A DNA stretch of 42,551 nucleotides from an uncultured Clostridia bacterium (GCA_944386715.1 CALXCD010000014.1:1-42551), one strand, 5' to 3'; shown: positions 7,556-15,433, counted from the stretch's first letter. Made by a program: numbers and translations. The notes: generated by a model not told the origin, from the sequence alone.

Positions 7556-7900
7556 ATGGAAGTTATTAAATATGATAATGCTTTAAAGGGGAAAAATAGT
7601 GATAAGTGTAAAACATTAGAATATTCATTTTGTGATAAAAAAATAGATTTAGGTATAGCAACAATTAATGGGAGATATCCCGATTGTGGATATGGAGTAA
7701 ATCTTGTAAGTAAAGAACTGATATATGTTATAGAAGGAAAAGGAACATTAAATTTTGAAAACGAAAAAATTGAGTTTTCAAAAGGAGATTCTATTTTAAT
7801 AGAGCCTAATGAAAAATACTATTATGATACTGATTATTGTGTAATATCTATGACATGTACACCAGCATGGTCACCAGAACAGCATAAGTTAGTAGATTAA
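7556..7900 (+). CDS. Small cupin-domain protein
   Basis: The 114-aa single-domain protein has a cupin beta-barrel pattern: KELIYVIEGKGTLNFENEKI, then FSKGDSILIEPNEKYYYDTD. The usual first cupin motif G(X)5HXH is altered (no HxH is visible; VSKELIYVIEG fills the place), so a catalytic metal site is doubtful and a sugar- or ligand-binding role is more likely. GAGAGGATAA precedes the ATG. Its target is unknown. The C-terminus (CTPAWSPEQHKLVD) is typical of small cupins annotated as mannose-6-phosphate-isomerase-like, which supports the fold but not a function. Confidence 0.75.
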   Translation: MEVIKYDNALKGKNSDKCKTLEYSFCDKKIDLGIATINGRYPDCGYGVNLVSKELIYVIEGKGTLNFENEKIEFSKGDSILIEPNEKYYYDTDYCVISMTCTPAWSPEQHKLVD

Positions 7901-7919
7901 ATATGAAAGTGAGTTAAAA

Positions 7920-8200
7920 ATGAAAGTTTTAATATAATGAGTGAGTCAGCTAAAACATTTTTTGATAGATTAAAAAGGTGTGATGCATTTAATGATGAAT
8001 CCAAAATAAAAGGAAAGAAAATAGTTGCTATTGCTTGTGCGGTAGGAAGCGGTAGTGGAACAGAAGAAACACTAAAAGCAATTGATACATTAAATTATTT
8101 TTTAAAGACAAAAATGTATGCAAGAATACCTGTAACAAAAGCAAATTTTGAAAAGCAAAGAAAAGCAATAGAGAATGCAATGAAATTGGAGGATAATTAA
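7920..8200 (+). pseudogene. Flavodoxin-family NAD(P)H-FMN reductase with internal deletion
   Basis: The segment 7937-8200 encodes only the C-terminal part of a flavodoxin-family reductase (MSESAKTFFDRLKRCDAFND, then KIKGKKIVAIACAVGSGSGT), lacking the FMN-binding N-terminal half. Directly upstream at 7920 are ATG AAA GTT TTA ATA TAA, that is MKVLI, the usual first residues of this family. So about 80 codons have been deleted between codon 5 and the preserved C-terminal part. Compare the intact relative at 14799. The remaining frame might still be translated but cannot bind FMN normally. Confidence 0.7.
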
Positions 8201-8202
8201 TA

Positions 8203-8988
8203 ATGAAGGATATAGATTCTAATTTAGTAAAAGATTTACAAAAAATTATTTTAGATAGTTATGAAGAAGCATTAAAATTAAATAGAAATGTTAGAAATAA
8301 GGAACTTAACGATATTGTAACTGATGTAGATATTTTCATGGAAACAAAAATAATAGAAAAAATAAAAGAATGGTTTCCAGAACATTCAATTTATTCAGAA
8401 GAAAAAGGAGAAATGATAGGAAATAGCGATTATATGTGGTTTATTGACCCGATTGATGGAACAATTAACTTTGCTGCTGGAATTCCTTTATTTTCAACAT
8501 CTATCGCTTTAAAGAAAAAGGAGGAAACCGTTTTTGGTTTGGTTATCGATTATAGCCAAAAAGATATATATTATGCTTTTGCAGGCAAAGGTGCATATTG
8601 TAATGAGAAAAGATTAGAAGTATCTAATAATGATAAACTAAGTAATAGTATTTTATCATTTTGTCTAACATCACATTATAGTGATGAACATATTAAGAAT
8701 GTATTAAATGTGGAAGAAAAATTAGCTTCAAAAGTACGAGGATTAAGGTTAGTAGTTTCAGGTGCGATTGAATTATGTTGGTGTGCTTCAGGAAAAATAG
8801 ACGGTGTAATAAATGTAAAACCCAGTGTAGGACTGAGTTCTGCAGCGGGAAAATTATTTGTAAAAGAAGCAGGTGGTAAAGTTACAAATTTAAAAGGAAA
8901 TAGAAGAAATAAAATTGATACATTACTTGTGACTAATGGAAAGATACATAATGAACTAGTAGAAATACTAAATAATAATATGAACTAA
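8203..8988 (+). CDS. Inositol-monophosphatase-family protein with altered metal site
   Basis: The 261-aa protein has the IMPase fold: NDIVTDVDIFMETKI, SEEKGE (metal-binding Glu pair), and motif A DPIDGTINFAAG at about residue 84. Motif B, normally WDxAAG, reads LSSAAGKLFVKEAGG (codons at 8833-8850), so the metal-ligand Asp is replaced by Ser. Family members hydrolyse inositol phosphate, histidinol phosphate or PAP with three Mg ions. Loss of this ligand suggests a changed substrate, lower activity or incipient decay. It starts two bases after the flavodoxin remnant, with GGAGG in that remnant as ribosome binding site. Confidence 0.8.
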   Translation: MKDIDSNLVKDLQKIILDSYEEALKLNRNVRNKELNDIVTDVDIFMETKIIEKIKEWFPEHSIYSEEKGEMIGNSDYMWFIDPIDGTINFAAGIPLFSTSIALKKKEETVFGLVIDYSQKDIYYAFAGKGAYCNEKRLEVSNNDKLSNSILSFCLTSHYSDEHIKNVLNVEEKLASKVRGLRLVVSGAIELCWCASGKIDGVINVKPSVGLSSAAGKLFVKEAGGKVTNLKGNRRNKIDTLLVTNGKIHNELVEILNNNMN

Positions 8989-9103
8989 AAAATGGAAGAT
9001 ATAAGAAAATGTGCAAAAGATTATATAGCAAAAAGAATAATCAAATAACAAGATTTATAAATCATCTCATAAAAATAGAGATAATTTTACAAGGAGAAAA
9101 AGA

Positions 9104-9637
9104 ATGAAAATACTAATAGCTACTAAAAATCCAGGAAAAATAGAAGGCGCTAAAAAAGCTCTACAACATTATTTTAAAGATATTGAAGTAAAAGGGATAT
9201 CAGTGGAATCTGATGTACCAGATCAACCTGTAAACAAAGAAATTTATGAAGGCGCTAAAAACAGAGTAAAAAACCTAAAAAAATATGCAAAAGAAAATAA
9301 TATCAAAGCAGATTTGTTTTTAGGAATTGAAAGTGGAATAAATGATTTATTAGGTAGATGGATGATTACTAATATTGCAGTAATTGAAGACAATGGAGAT
9401 TTTGAAAGTTATGGTACAAGTCCATCATTTCCTGTACCAGATAATTTGGTACAAAAAGTGTTAGATACAAATTTAAGTGAAGCAATGAATTCAAGGTTAG
9501 GAGAAGACCAAGAAAGGCATAATCATAATGGAGGCATCCAATTGTTAACACATAATGAAATTTCAAGAATAGATTTAACAGAATATGCTTTTATTATGGC
9601 TCTAACAAAATATATTAATGGAGAGAATTGGAGATAA
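9104..9637 (+). CDS. Inosine/xanthosine triphosphatase, DUF84 (YjjX-like)
   Basis: The 177-aa protein starts MKILIATKNPGKIEGAKKAL, with an SDVPDQPVNKEIYEGAKNR block and LGIESGIND, the pattern of the NTPase_I-T (DUF84/YjjX) family. These enzymes hydrolyse ITP and XTP and keep deaminated purines out of nucleic acid. The length is normal. The ribosome binding site AAGGAG is at 9092. Endonuclease Q, encoded at 28075 and acting on deaminated bases in DNA, would complement it, though the two are not linked here. Confidence 0.82.
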   Translation: MKILIATKNPGKIEGAKKALQHYFKDIEVKGISVESDVPDQPVNKEIYEGAKNRVKNLKKYAKENNIKADLFLGIESGINDLLGRWMITNIAVIEDNGDFESYGTSPSFPVPDNLVQKVLDTNLSEAMNSRLGEDQERHNHNGGIQLLTHNEISRIDLTEYAFIMALTKYINGENWR

Positions 9638-9694
9638 TAATGAAAATACAGATTAAATGGATAAGAAAAACAAACATGATTTAGGGGGAAGAAA

Positions 9695-10206
9695 ATGTTA
9701 GAAATAAGACAAGAAACTAAAGAAGATTATGAAAAAATATATAATGTCATAAAAACAGCTTTTGCGTCTGCAGAACATAGAAATGGAAACGAACAAGATT
9801 TAATGAATGATTTAAGAAAAGGTGAAAATTTCATTCCAGAGTTATCATTAGTAGCGACAATAGAGGATGAAATAGTGGGATACATTTTATTTACAAAAAT
9901 AAAAATAGGAGAAGCAGAAGAATTAACACTTGCACCATTAGCTGCATTACCAGAATATCAAAAACAAGGAATTGGTGGTAAACTAATAATAGAGGGCATA
10001 AAATAGCAAAGAAACTAAGATATCATTATTGTGTTGTATTAGGGAGTGAAAATTATTATCCTAGATTTGGATATGTTCCTGCTATAAAATATGGAATAAA
10101 AGCACCTTTTGAAGTGCAAAGCAAAAATTTTATGGCAATTAAATTAAATTCTGATGAAAAGAAAATAGAAGGAATTGTAGAATATGCTAAAGAGTTTAAA
10201 ATATAA
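9695..10206 (+). pseudogene. GNAT N-acetyltransferase broken by a frameshift in an A run
   Basis: Frame 1 (9695-10006) gives MLEIRQETKEDYEKIYNVIK through LAALPEYQKQGIGGKLIIEG, the GNAT fold with the Q/RxxGxG/A acetyl-CoA loop (QKQGIGG). It ends at TAG 10004. The rest of the domain continues in another frame to 10206: IAKKLRYHYCVVLGSENYYP, RFGYVPAIKYG. Adding one A to the AAAA at 10000-10003 restores IIEGIKIAKKL. This break is a missing base in a homopolymer and has no CGG, unlike the three sites described under findings, so it is likely true decay or a sequencing error. Confidence 0.75.
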
Positions 10207-10393
10207 TATCGAATAACATATTGTCAGATTTGTTTTAGAATAGTGTTATTTTAATAGCAGTAAAATGCAAACCGAGTTACAAAGGAATAAGTAGTAGTTT
10301 TAAGATGTATTATTTAGATAGTAGTAAAAACTTATTTTTCATTAACTAATAAAAAAATAATTATAATTTAAATAAAAAAGGAGAAAAGAAAAA

Positions 10394-10597
10394 ATGAAAA
10401 AATGGAAATGTCCTAAATGTGAAAATGAAGAATATGAAAAAGACCAATTTCAAGCAACAGGAGGAAACTTTGCCAAAGTATTTGATGTACAAAACAAAAA
10501 ATTTATTACCATAAGTTGTACTAAATGTGGATATACCGAATTATACAAAGCAGAAACAACAGCAGGAATGAATATTTTTGATTTTCTAATGAATTAA
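10394..10597 (+). CDS. Zinc-ribbon nucleic-acid-binding protein (DUF2082-like)
   Basis: The 67-aa protein has two CxxC knuckles: CPKC at residues 6-9 and CTKC at 42-45, joined by a segment with ATGG and FAKVFDVQNKKF. This pattern fits the small Zn-ribbon family formerly called DUF2082. Its role is unknown; a structural zinc and nucleic-acid contact are presumed from the family name. AAAGGAG sits 10 bases before ATG, and a strong terminator follows, so it is probably monocistronic. Confidence 0.8.
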   Translation: MKKWKCPKCENEEYEKDQFQATGGNFAKVFDVQNKKFITISCTKCGYTELYKAETTAGMNIFDFLMN

Positions 10598-10610
10598 ATA
10601 ACAATATGAA

Positions 10611-10646
10611 AAAAATCTAAAAGCCTAAAAACTTTTAGATTTTTTT
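10611..10646 (+). terminator. Intrinsic terminator of the Zn-ribbon gene
   Basis: AATCTAAAAG and CTTTTAGATT form a perfect 10-bp stem around CCTAAAAA, followed by seven T. Confidence 0.9.
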
Positions 10647-10679
10647 ATGCCAATTCATATTCTTAAAATTAGAAAAAAG

Positions 10680-10742
10680 GTTGTTGTATAAATATTAGCA
10701 GTAACATCTAAGTTCCTGATAAAAATATTAATATAGTAACAT
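10680..10742 (-). repeat. Degenerate copy (F) of the intergenic palindrome family
   Basis: Reverse-strand sequence GTTACTATATTAATATTTTTA, followed by TCA, matches the left arm of copy D (16773-16868). The other arm (AATATTTATACAAC) pairs only in part, and the conserved core GGCGTAACAATCC is missing apart from a GTTAC. It fills much of the 311-base gap between the Zn-ribbon gene and the cadC-like operon. Apart from this, the terminator and the operon promoter, I see nothing in that gap. Confidence 0.4.
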
Positions 10743-10806
10743 TTACGGAGTATATAAAAAACATAATAAATATTGTACAAATAATTAAAAAATTTATAAA
10801 AAGTAC

Positions 10807-10836
10807 TTGACAATTGAATATATACTCAACTATAAT
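10807..10836 (+). promoter_or_regulatory. Promoter of the metal-resistance operon
   Basis: TTGACA (10807-10812) and TATAAT (10831-10836), spacer 18. The -10 lies inside the dyad listed next. Confidence 0.85.
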
Positions 10837-10863
10837 AAAAATATAGTTGAGTAACAATTCAAT
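10813..10863 (+). promoter_or_regulatory. Nested dyad operator for the ArsR/CadC-type repressor
   Basis: ACTCAACTATA (10824-10834) and TATAGTTGAGT (10842-10852) are exact inverted repeats around ATAAAAA. Outside them, ATTGAAT (10813-10819) and ATTCAAT (10857-10863) form a second exact pair at equal distances of four bases. The whole 51-bp dyad covers the spacer, the -10 and the transcript start, so a bound dimer or dimer pair would block RNA polymerase. CadC-type operators also have TCAA/TTGA half-sites. Confidence 0.85.
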
Positions 10864-10908
10864 CAAAAACAACATAAAATATAAAAACAAAAGAAAGAAG
10901 GAATGCAT

Positions 10909-11271
10909 ATGTCGAGAAATGAGTTTATATGTGATTGTAACATCATACATCAAGAAGTAGTAGATAAAACACTAGAAAAAATGCCAGATGGTGATTTATT
11001 TAATAAATTAGCAGAATTTTTTAAAATATTAGGAGATACCACAAGAGCTAGAATCCTTTTTGCGCTTGACCAAAATGAAATGTGTGTATGTGACATAGCC
11101 AATGTGCTAGGAATGAGTAAATCATCTATTTCCCACCAACTGGGAACATTAAGAAGGTCGGGAATTGTAAAATGTAGAAAAGAAGGAAAAGAAGTTTATT
11201 ATATGTTAGATGATGACCATGTAAAAGGGCTATTTGAATTAGGAATTGAGCATATTGAACATAAAAAATAA
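10909..11271 (+). CDS. cadC: ArsR/SmtB-family metal-sensing repressor, CadC-like
   Basis: ATG 10909 is chosen because AGAAGGA ends six bases before it; ATG 10903 touches the site. The 120-aa winged-helix protein has the DNA-recognition helix MSKSSISHQLGTLRRSGIVK. Cysteines in ICDCN (N-terminus) and in MCVCD (before the recognition helix) reproduce the alpha3N thiolate site of CadC, which binds Cd, Pb, Zn or Bi. A C-terminal DDDHVKGLFELGIEHIEH could form the alpha5 metal site. It would repress its own operon through the dyad upstream and release DNA when metal binds. The HMA protein and P-type ATPase genes follow with 10-17-base gaps. Confidence 0.9.
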   Translation: MSRNEFICDCNIIHQEVVDKTLEKMPDGDLFNKLAEFFKILGDTTRARILFALDQNEMCVCDIANVLGMSKSSISHQLGTLRRSGIVKCRKEGKEVYYMLDDDHVKGLFELGIEHIEHKK

Positions 11272-11288
11272 AAGGAGAGAAATGAAAA

Positions 11289-11510
11289 ATGAAAAAAACA
11301 TTTAAATTAATAGGATTAGATTGTGCAAATTGTGCAGCACAACTAGAAAATGCCCTACAAAAAATAGAAGGAATAGAAAATGCAAGTGTCAGTTTCATGA
11401 CAGAAAAATTAATTTTTGAATGTGAAGAAGAAAAAGAAGAAGAAATAACAAAAAAAGTAAAAAAAGTAATAAAAAAAGAAGAACCAGATGTAAAAATAGA
11501 AGAACTTTAG
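11289..11510 (+). CDS. Free-standing heavy-metal-associated (HMA) domain protein
   Basis: The 73-aa ferredoxin-like domain has the metal-binding CxxC loop in GLDCANCAAQLENALQKIEG and an acidic C-terminal half (CEEEKEEEITKK). Such domains carry soft metal ions to P1B ATPases or form their N-terminal domain. Here it is a separate gene immediately before the ATPase, which itself has no HMA domain, so the module is split. It probably delivers metal to the pump or senses it. GGAGAG precedes the ATG, and the gene is ten bases from the ATPase. Confidence 0.88.
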   Translation: MKKTFKLIGLDCANCAAQLENALQKIEGIENASVSFMTEKLIFECEEEKEEEITKKVKKVIKKEEPDVKIEEL

Positions 11511-11520
11511 GAGGTAACAA

Positions 11521-13368
11521 ATGAAAAAAAGAACCATAAAAATTATCATTGCATTTATCCTATTTCTAATCGCATTATGTATTCCTTTTCCAAAAGAATG
11601 GATGAAAAAAGGAATATATATTGTAAGTTATTGCATTGTAGGACTAGATATTGTTTGGAAGGCAGTTAGAAATATTACTAGAGGAAAAGTATTTGATGAA
11701 AATTTTTTAATGACAATTGCAACAATAGGTGCATTTGCAATAGGTGAATTCCCAGAAGCAGTAGCAGTTATGTTATTTTACCAAATAGGAGAATTATTCC
11801 AAAGTTATGCAGTAGATAAATCAAGAAAATCAATAGCAAGTTTAATGAACATTAGACCAGACTTTGCAAATGTAAAACGTGATAACCAAATAATCAAAGT
11901 AAATCCAGAAGAAGTAAAAATAGGAGAAACAATAGTTATAAAACCAGGGGAAAAAATACCTTTAGATGGAATAGTTGTAGATGGCAATTCCTTAATAGAT
12001 ACTTCAGCTTTAACAGGAGAATCCATACCGAAAGAAGTAGACTCAGGAGATGAAGTATTAAGTGGATGTATTAATCAAAATGGATTATTAACCATAAAAG
12101 TAGAAAAAGAATTTGGAGAATCTACAGTTAGCAAAATATTAGACCTAGTAGAAAATGCAAGCAGTAAAAAATCTAAATCAGAAAACTTTATTAGCAAATT
12201 TGCCAAATACTATACACCAATTGTGGTCATTACAGCTGTTTTACTTGCTATCATACCACCATTCATTTTAAAAGATGCAACATTCATAGATTGGTTATAT
12301 AGAGCTTTAACATTTTTGGTAGTATCTTGTCCATGTGCACTAGTAATCTCTATTCCATTAGGCTTTTTTGGAGGAATTGGTGGAGCATCTAAAATGGGAA
12401 TTTTGGTAAAAGGAAGTAATTATTTAGAAGCTTTATCAAAAGCAGAAATAGTAGTATTTGATAAAACAGGAACATTAACACAAGGGGTATTCAAAGTACA
12501 AAAAATACATCCGGTAGATATTTCAAAAGAAGAATTAATAGAACTGACAGCACATGCAGAAAGTTATTCTAATCATCCAATATCAGTATCAATAAGAGAA
12601 GCATATGGAAAAGAAATAAAACATAATAGGATTGAAAAAATACAAGAACTACCTGGACTAGGAGTTATTGCAAAAGTGGATGAAAAAGAAATCTTAGCTG
12701 GAAATGAAAAACTAATGAAACAAAAGAAAATCCAATATTCAAAATGTGAAGAAATAGGAACTATTATTTATATTGCAATTGAAAATAAATATGCAGGATA
12801 TATTGTTATTGCGGATGAAATAAAAGAAGATGCTAAAAAAACAATAAAAGAATTAAAGAAAAATAATATTAGCAAAACCATTATGCTAACAGGAGATAAA
12901 AAAGAAGTAGGAGAAAGTGTTGCAAAAAAAATAGGAATTGACCAAGTATATACAGAACTATTACCTGATGGAAAAGTAGAAAAAATGGAAAAATTATTAA
13001 AAGAAACAAGTCAGACAGGAAAATTAGTTTTTGTAGGAGACGGTATCAATGATGCACCAGTTTTAGCTCTTAGTGATATTGGGATTGCAATGGGAGGATT
13101 AGGGGCAGACAGTAGCATAGAAGCAGCAGATATTGTCATCATGACAGATGAACCATCTAAAATAGTAAATGCCATTAAGATTTCTAAAAAAACAATGCGA
13201 ATCGTAAAACAAAATATTATTTTTGCTATTAGTATAAAAGTGGCTGTCCTAATATTAAGTGCTTTTGGATTATCCAATATGTGGGAAGCAGTTTTTGCAG
13301 ATGTCGGAGTTTCTGTCATTGCAATACTAAATGCTTTAAGAGTTTTGAAAATAAAAAAAGAATATTAA
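11521..13368 (+). CDS. cadA: Heavy-metal-translocating P1B-type ATPase (Cd/Zn/Pb efflux)
   Basis: The 615-aa pump has the P1B signatures: TM helices at the N-terminus, the actuator TGES (LTGESIPKE), CPC in VVSCPCALVIS near residue 270 in the metal-transport helix, the phosphorylation site DKTGTLTQG near residue 315, the HP motif SNHPIS, and the hinge GDGINDAPVLALSDIGIAMG. CPC plus a CadC-type regulator points to divalent Zn/Cd/Pb rather than Cu. It lacks the fused N-terminal HMA domain, which is encoded separately just upstream. GGAGGTAAC precedes the ATG. Transcription is expected from the operator-controlled promoter at 10807. Confidence 0.93.
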   Translation: MKKRTIKIIIAFILFLIALCIPFPKEWMKKGIYIVSYCIVGLDIVWKAVRNITRGKVFDENFLMTIATIGAFAIGEFPEAVAVMLFYQIGELFQSYAVDKSRKSIASLMNIRPDFANVKRDNQIIKVNPEEVKIGETIVIKPGEKIPLDGIVVDGNSLIDTSALTGESIPKEVDSGDEVLSGCINQNGLLTIKVEKEFGESTVSKILDLVENASSKKSKSENFISKFAKYYTPIVVITAVLLAIIPPFILKDATFIDWLYRALTFLVVSCPCALVISIPLGFFGGIGGASKMGILVKGSNYLEALSKAEIVVFDKTGTLTQGVFKVQKIHPVDISKEELIELTAHAESYSNHPISVSIREAYGKEIKHNRIEKIQELPGLGVIAKVDEKEILAGNEKLMKQKKIQYSKCEEIGTIIYIAIENKYAGYIVIADEIKEDAKKTIKELKKNNISKTIMLTGDKKEVGESVAKKIGIDQVYTELLPDGKVEKMEKLLKETSQTGKLVFVGDGINDAPVLALSDIGIAMGGLGADSSIEAADIVIMTDEPSKIVNAIKISKKTMRIVKQNIIFAISIKVAVLILSAFGLSNMWEAVFADVGVSVIAILNALRVLKIKKEY

Positions 13369-13382
13369 AAGTTTTTAATCTT

Positions 13383-13537
13383 ACTAGTTAATGAATAAAA
13401 AATAAAATTTCAAAAGTATTGATATATTAATATTATTTGGCAAAACATAGATTGGGCGTAACAATCCGGGTCTTGCCTGCAAAATATTAATATATCAATA
13501 CTTTAGAGTAATAATAAGTAAAAAGCCATTAACTAGT
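13383..13537 (+). repeat. Intergenic palindrome copy A, nested in a larger inverted repeat
   Basis: The core element runs 13412-13505. AAAGTATTGATATATTAATA and its continuation pair with the matching right arm ending at 13504. The loop carries the family core GGGCGTAACAATCCGGGTCTT. Outside, ACTAGTTAATG (13383-13393) and CATTAACTAGT (13527-13537) form a further exact 11-bp inverted repeat. It lies between the ATPase gene and tRNA-Ser and could end transcription of the metal operon. Confidence 0.8.
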
Positions 13538-13568
13538 AACATTTTTTGTTAAGAATTAGAAAAAATAC

Positions 13569-13597
13569 TTGTTTTTTCTTAAAAAATAAAGTATGAT
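13569..13597 (+). promoter_or_regulatory. Promoter of tRNA-Ser
   Basis: TTGTTT (13569-13574) and TATGAT (13592-13597) are 17 bases apart; the tRNA starts at 13612. Confidence 0.6.
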
Positions 13598-13611
13598 AAT
13601 AAAGTAGAAAT

Positions 13612-13703
13612 GGAGTGATATCGAAGTGGTCATAACGAGCTACACTGGAACTGTAGTAGTCCTGAATAAGGACCCGTGGGTTCGAATCCCACTCACTCCG
13701 CCA
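13612..13703 (+). tRNA. tRNA-Ser (anticodon GGA)
   Basis: The 92-nt class II tRNA has acceptor arm GGAGTGA/TCACTCC, a D arm, anticodon stem CTACA/TGTAG with loop CTGGAAC (anticodon GGA, reading UCC/UCU), a long variable arm (AGTCC...GGACC), T arm GTGGG-TTCGAAT-CCCAC, discriminator G and encoded CCA. The long variable arm and GGA anticodon identify serine. Confidence 0.96.
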
Positions 13704-13712
13704 AGTAAAAAA

Positions 13713-13733
13713 AGAGAGGCAAGTTGCCTCTCT
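13713..13733 (+). terminator. Perfect palindrome between tRNA-Ser and mutY
   Basis: AGAGAGGCAA-G-TTGCCTCTCT. On the plus strand it is preceded by seven A and followed by TAAAAA, so it lacks a U tract; read on the minus strand it is followed by seven T and would be a good terminator. It may act as an RNA processing or weak termination site after the tRNA. Confidence 0.45.
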
Positions 13734-13756
13734 AAAAATATGAATAAGAGGAAAAA

Positions 13757-14788
13757 ATGGAACTAAAACAAATAGTAGAACCATTAATCAAATGGTATGA
13801 GCAAGAAGGTAGAAAACTGCCATGGAGAGAAGGAAAAAATCCGTATCATATCTGGATATCAGAAATCATGTTACAACAAACAAAAATAGAAGCGGTAAAA
13901 AAATATTATGATAGATTTATTCAAGAACTTCCTACCATACAAGATTTAGCAAAAGTAGAAGAAGATAAACTACTAAAATTATGGGAAGGATTAGGATATT
14001 ATAACAGAGCCAGAAACCTAAAAAAAGCAGCCATTCAAATAGAAGAAAAATTCAATGGGAAAATGCCAAAAACATATCAAGACTTGATAACACTAGCCGG
14101 AATAGGAGAATATACAGCAGGAGCCATAAGTTCTATTGCATTTAATCAAAAAGTTCCAGCAGTAGATGGAAATGTACTAAGAGTTTTATCTAGAGTAACA
14201 AAAAGTAAAAAAGATGTATTATTACTAGAAACAAAAAAAGAAATGACAAGAAAAATTCAAGAAATATTACCAAAACAAGCAGGAACCTTCAATGAAGCTA
14301 TCATGGAATTAGGAGAAACCATCTGTATTCCCAATGGAGAGCCTTTATGCGATAGATGTCCTTTAGTCAATATTTGTCTAGCGAAAAAAGAAAATCTAGT
14401 AATGCAAATTCCTGTCAGGGTAAAAAAAACGAAAAGAAAAAAGGAAGAAATAACCGTATTTTTATTAAAATATAAAAACAAAATAGCCATTCAAAAAAGA
14501 GAACAAAATGGTTTACTAGCAGGAATGTATGAATTCCCAAATCAAAAAGAAAAAATGACCAAAAAGAAATTAGAGGAATATTTAAAACAGAAAAAAATAA
14601 TAGGGAAAAACATAAAAAAAGTAGGAACACATAAACATATTTTTACACACATAGAATGGAATATGACGGCATATGAAATAGAAACACAAGAAGAATTAAA
14701 AGGTTATTTATGGATACAGCAAAAGGAGTTAAAAAACAAATATGCATTACCAACTGCTTTTGCTGTATTTCAAAAATATATAAAATAA
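13757..14788 (+). CDS. mutY: A/G-specific adenine glycosylase
   Basis: The 343-aa protein has the HhH-GPD glycosylase domain: PYHIWISEIMLQQTKIEAVK, the catalytic helix with LAGIGEYTAGAISSIAF, then PAVDGNVLRVLSR, and the [4Fe-4S] cysteine loop C-x7-C-x2-C-x5-C (CIPNGEPLCDRCPLVNIC). The C-terminal third is the MutT-like domain that recognises 8-oxoG (VFLLKYKNKIAIQKRE). It removes adenine mispaired with 8-oxoguanine. The start is ATG 13757 after AAGAGGA. The stop overlaps the ribosome binding site of the next gene. Confidence 0.95.
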   Translation: MELKQIVEPLIKWYEQEGRKLPWREGKNPYHIWISEIMLQQTKIEAVKKYYDRFIQELPTIQDLAKVEEDKLLKLWEGLGYYNRARNLKKAAIQIEEKFNGKMPKTYQDLITLAGIGEYTAGAISSIAFNQKVPAVDGNVLRVLSRVTKSKKDVLLLETKKEMTRKIQEILPKQAGTFNEAIMELGETICIPNGEPLCDRCPLVNICLAKKENLVMQIPVRVKKTKRKKEEITVFLLKYKNKIAIQKREQNGLLAGMYEFPNQKEKMTKKKLEEYLKQKKIIGKNIKKVGTHKHIFTHIEWNMTAYEIETQEELKGYLWIQQKELKNKYALPTAFAVFQKYIK

Positions 14789-14798
14789 GGAGGAAATG

Positions 14799-15419
14799 AT
14801 GAAAGTTTTATTAGTAAATGGAAGCCCACATCAAAATGGATGTACAGCAACAGCATTAAAAGAAATAGCGGAAACATTAGCCAAACAAGGAATAGACACA
14901 GAAAATTTTTGGATAGGAACAAAACCTGTAGCAGGATGTATCGGATGTGGTAGTTGCTTAAAAACAGGAAAATGTTTTATAGAGGATAAAGTGAATGAAT
15001 TTTTAGAAAAAGTACCTAATACAGATGGATTTGTATTTGGAACACCAGTACACTTTGCAGCTACCTCAGGAATGCTATCATCTTTTATGGATAGAGCATT
15101 TTATGGAAGAAGAAATTTATTTTCTAACAAACTAGGAGCAGCAGTAGTAAGCTGTAGAAGAGGAGGAGCAACAGCAGCCTTAGATGAAATAAACAAATAT
15201 TTTGGTATTAGTAATATGCCAATTGTATCATCTCAATATTGGAATATGGTACATGGAAATACTCCAGAAGAAGTAAAAAAAGATAAAGAAGGAATGCAAA
15301 CAATGAGAACTTTAGCCAATAACATGGCATGGTTATTAAAGTCTATTGAAGCAGGAAGAAAAGCTGGAATTGAACTACCAAAAAGAGAAGAAATAATAGC
15401 TACTAATTTTATTAGATAA
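14799..15419 (+). CDS. Flavodoxin-family NAD(P)H-dependent FMN reductase / iron-sulfur flavoprotein-like
   Basis: The start MKVLLVNGSPHQNGCT at 14799 is preferred over ATG 14796 because AAGGAGG (14787-14793) is only two bases from the latter. The 206-aa protein has the FMN phosphate loop GSPHQNGCTATAL, a cysteine cluster GCIGCGSCLKTGKC, and TPVHFAATSGMLSSFMDRAF. The cysteine cluster may bind an Fe-S centre or be redox active. It probably moves electrons from NAD(P)H to FMN for detoxification or repair. It follows mutY with 10 bases between and belongs to a mutY-reductase-murI-apt gene run. Confidence 0.85.
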   Translation: MKVLLVNGSPHQNGCTATALKEIAETLAKQGIDTENFWIGTKPVAGCIGCGSCLKTGKCFIEDKVNEFLEKVPNTDGFVFGTPVHFAATSGMLSSFMDRAFYGRRNLFSNKLGAAVVSCRRGGATAALDEINKYFGISNMPIVSSQYWNMVHGNTPEEVKKDKEGMQTMRTLANNMAWLLKSIEAGRKAGIELPKREEIIATNFIR

Positions 15420-15433
15420 CAATAGGTGAAAAA

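Noticed and set aside
8992..9048. 18-codon frame MEDIRKCAKDYIAKRIIK
   Set aside because: No ribosome binding site and too short to judge; perhaps a gene remnant, not supported as a gene.
13533..13784. Minus-strand frame across tRNA-Ser with a peptide containing SEWDSNPR
   Set aside because: This is the reverse strand of the tRNA and its flanks; such translated-tRNA frames are common false genes.
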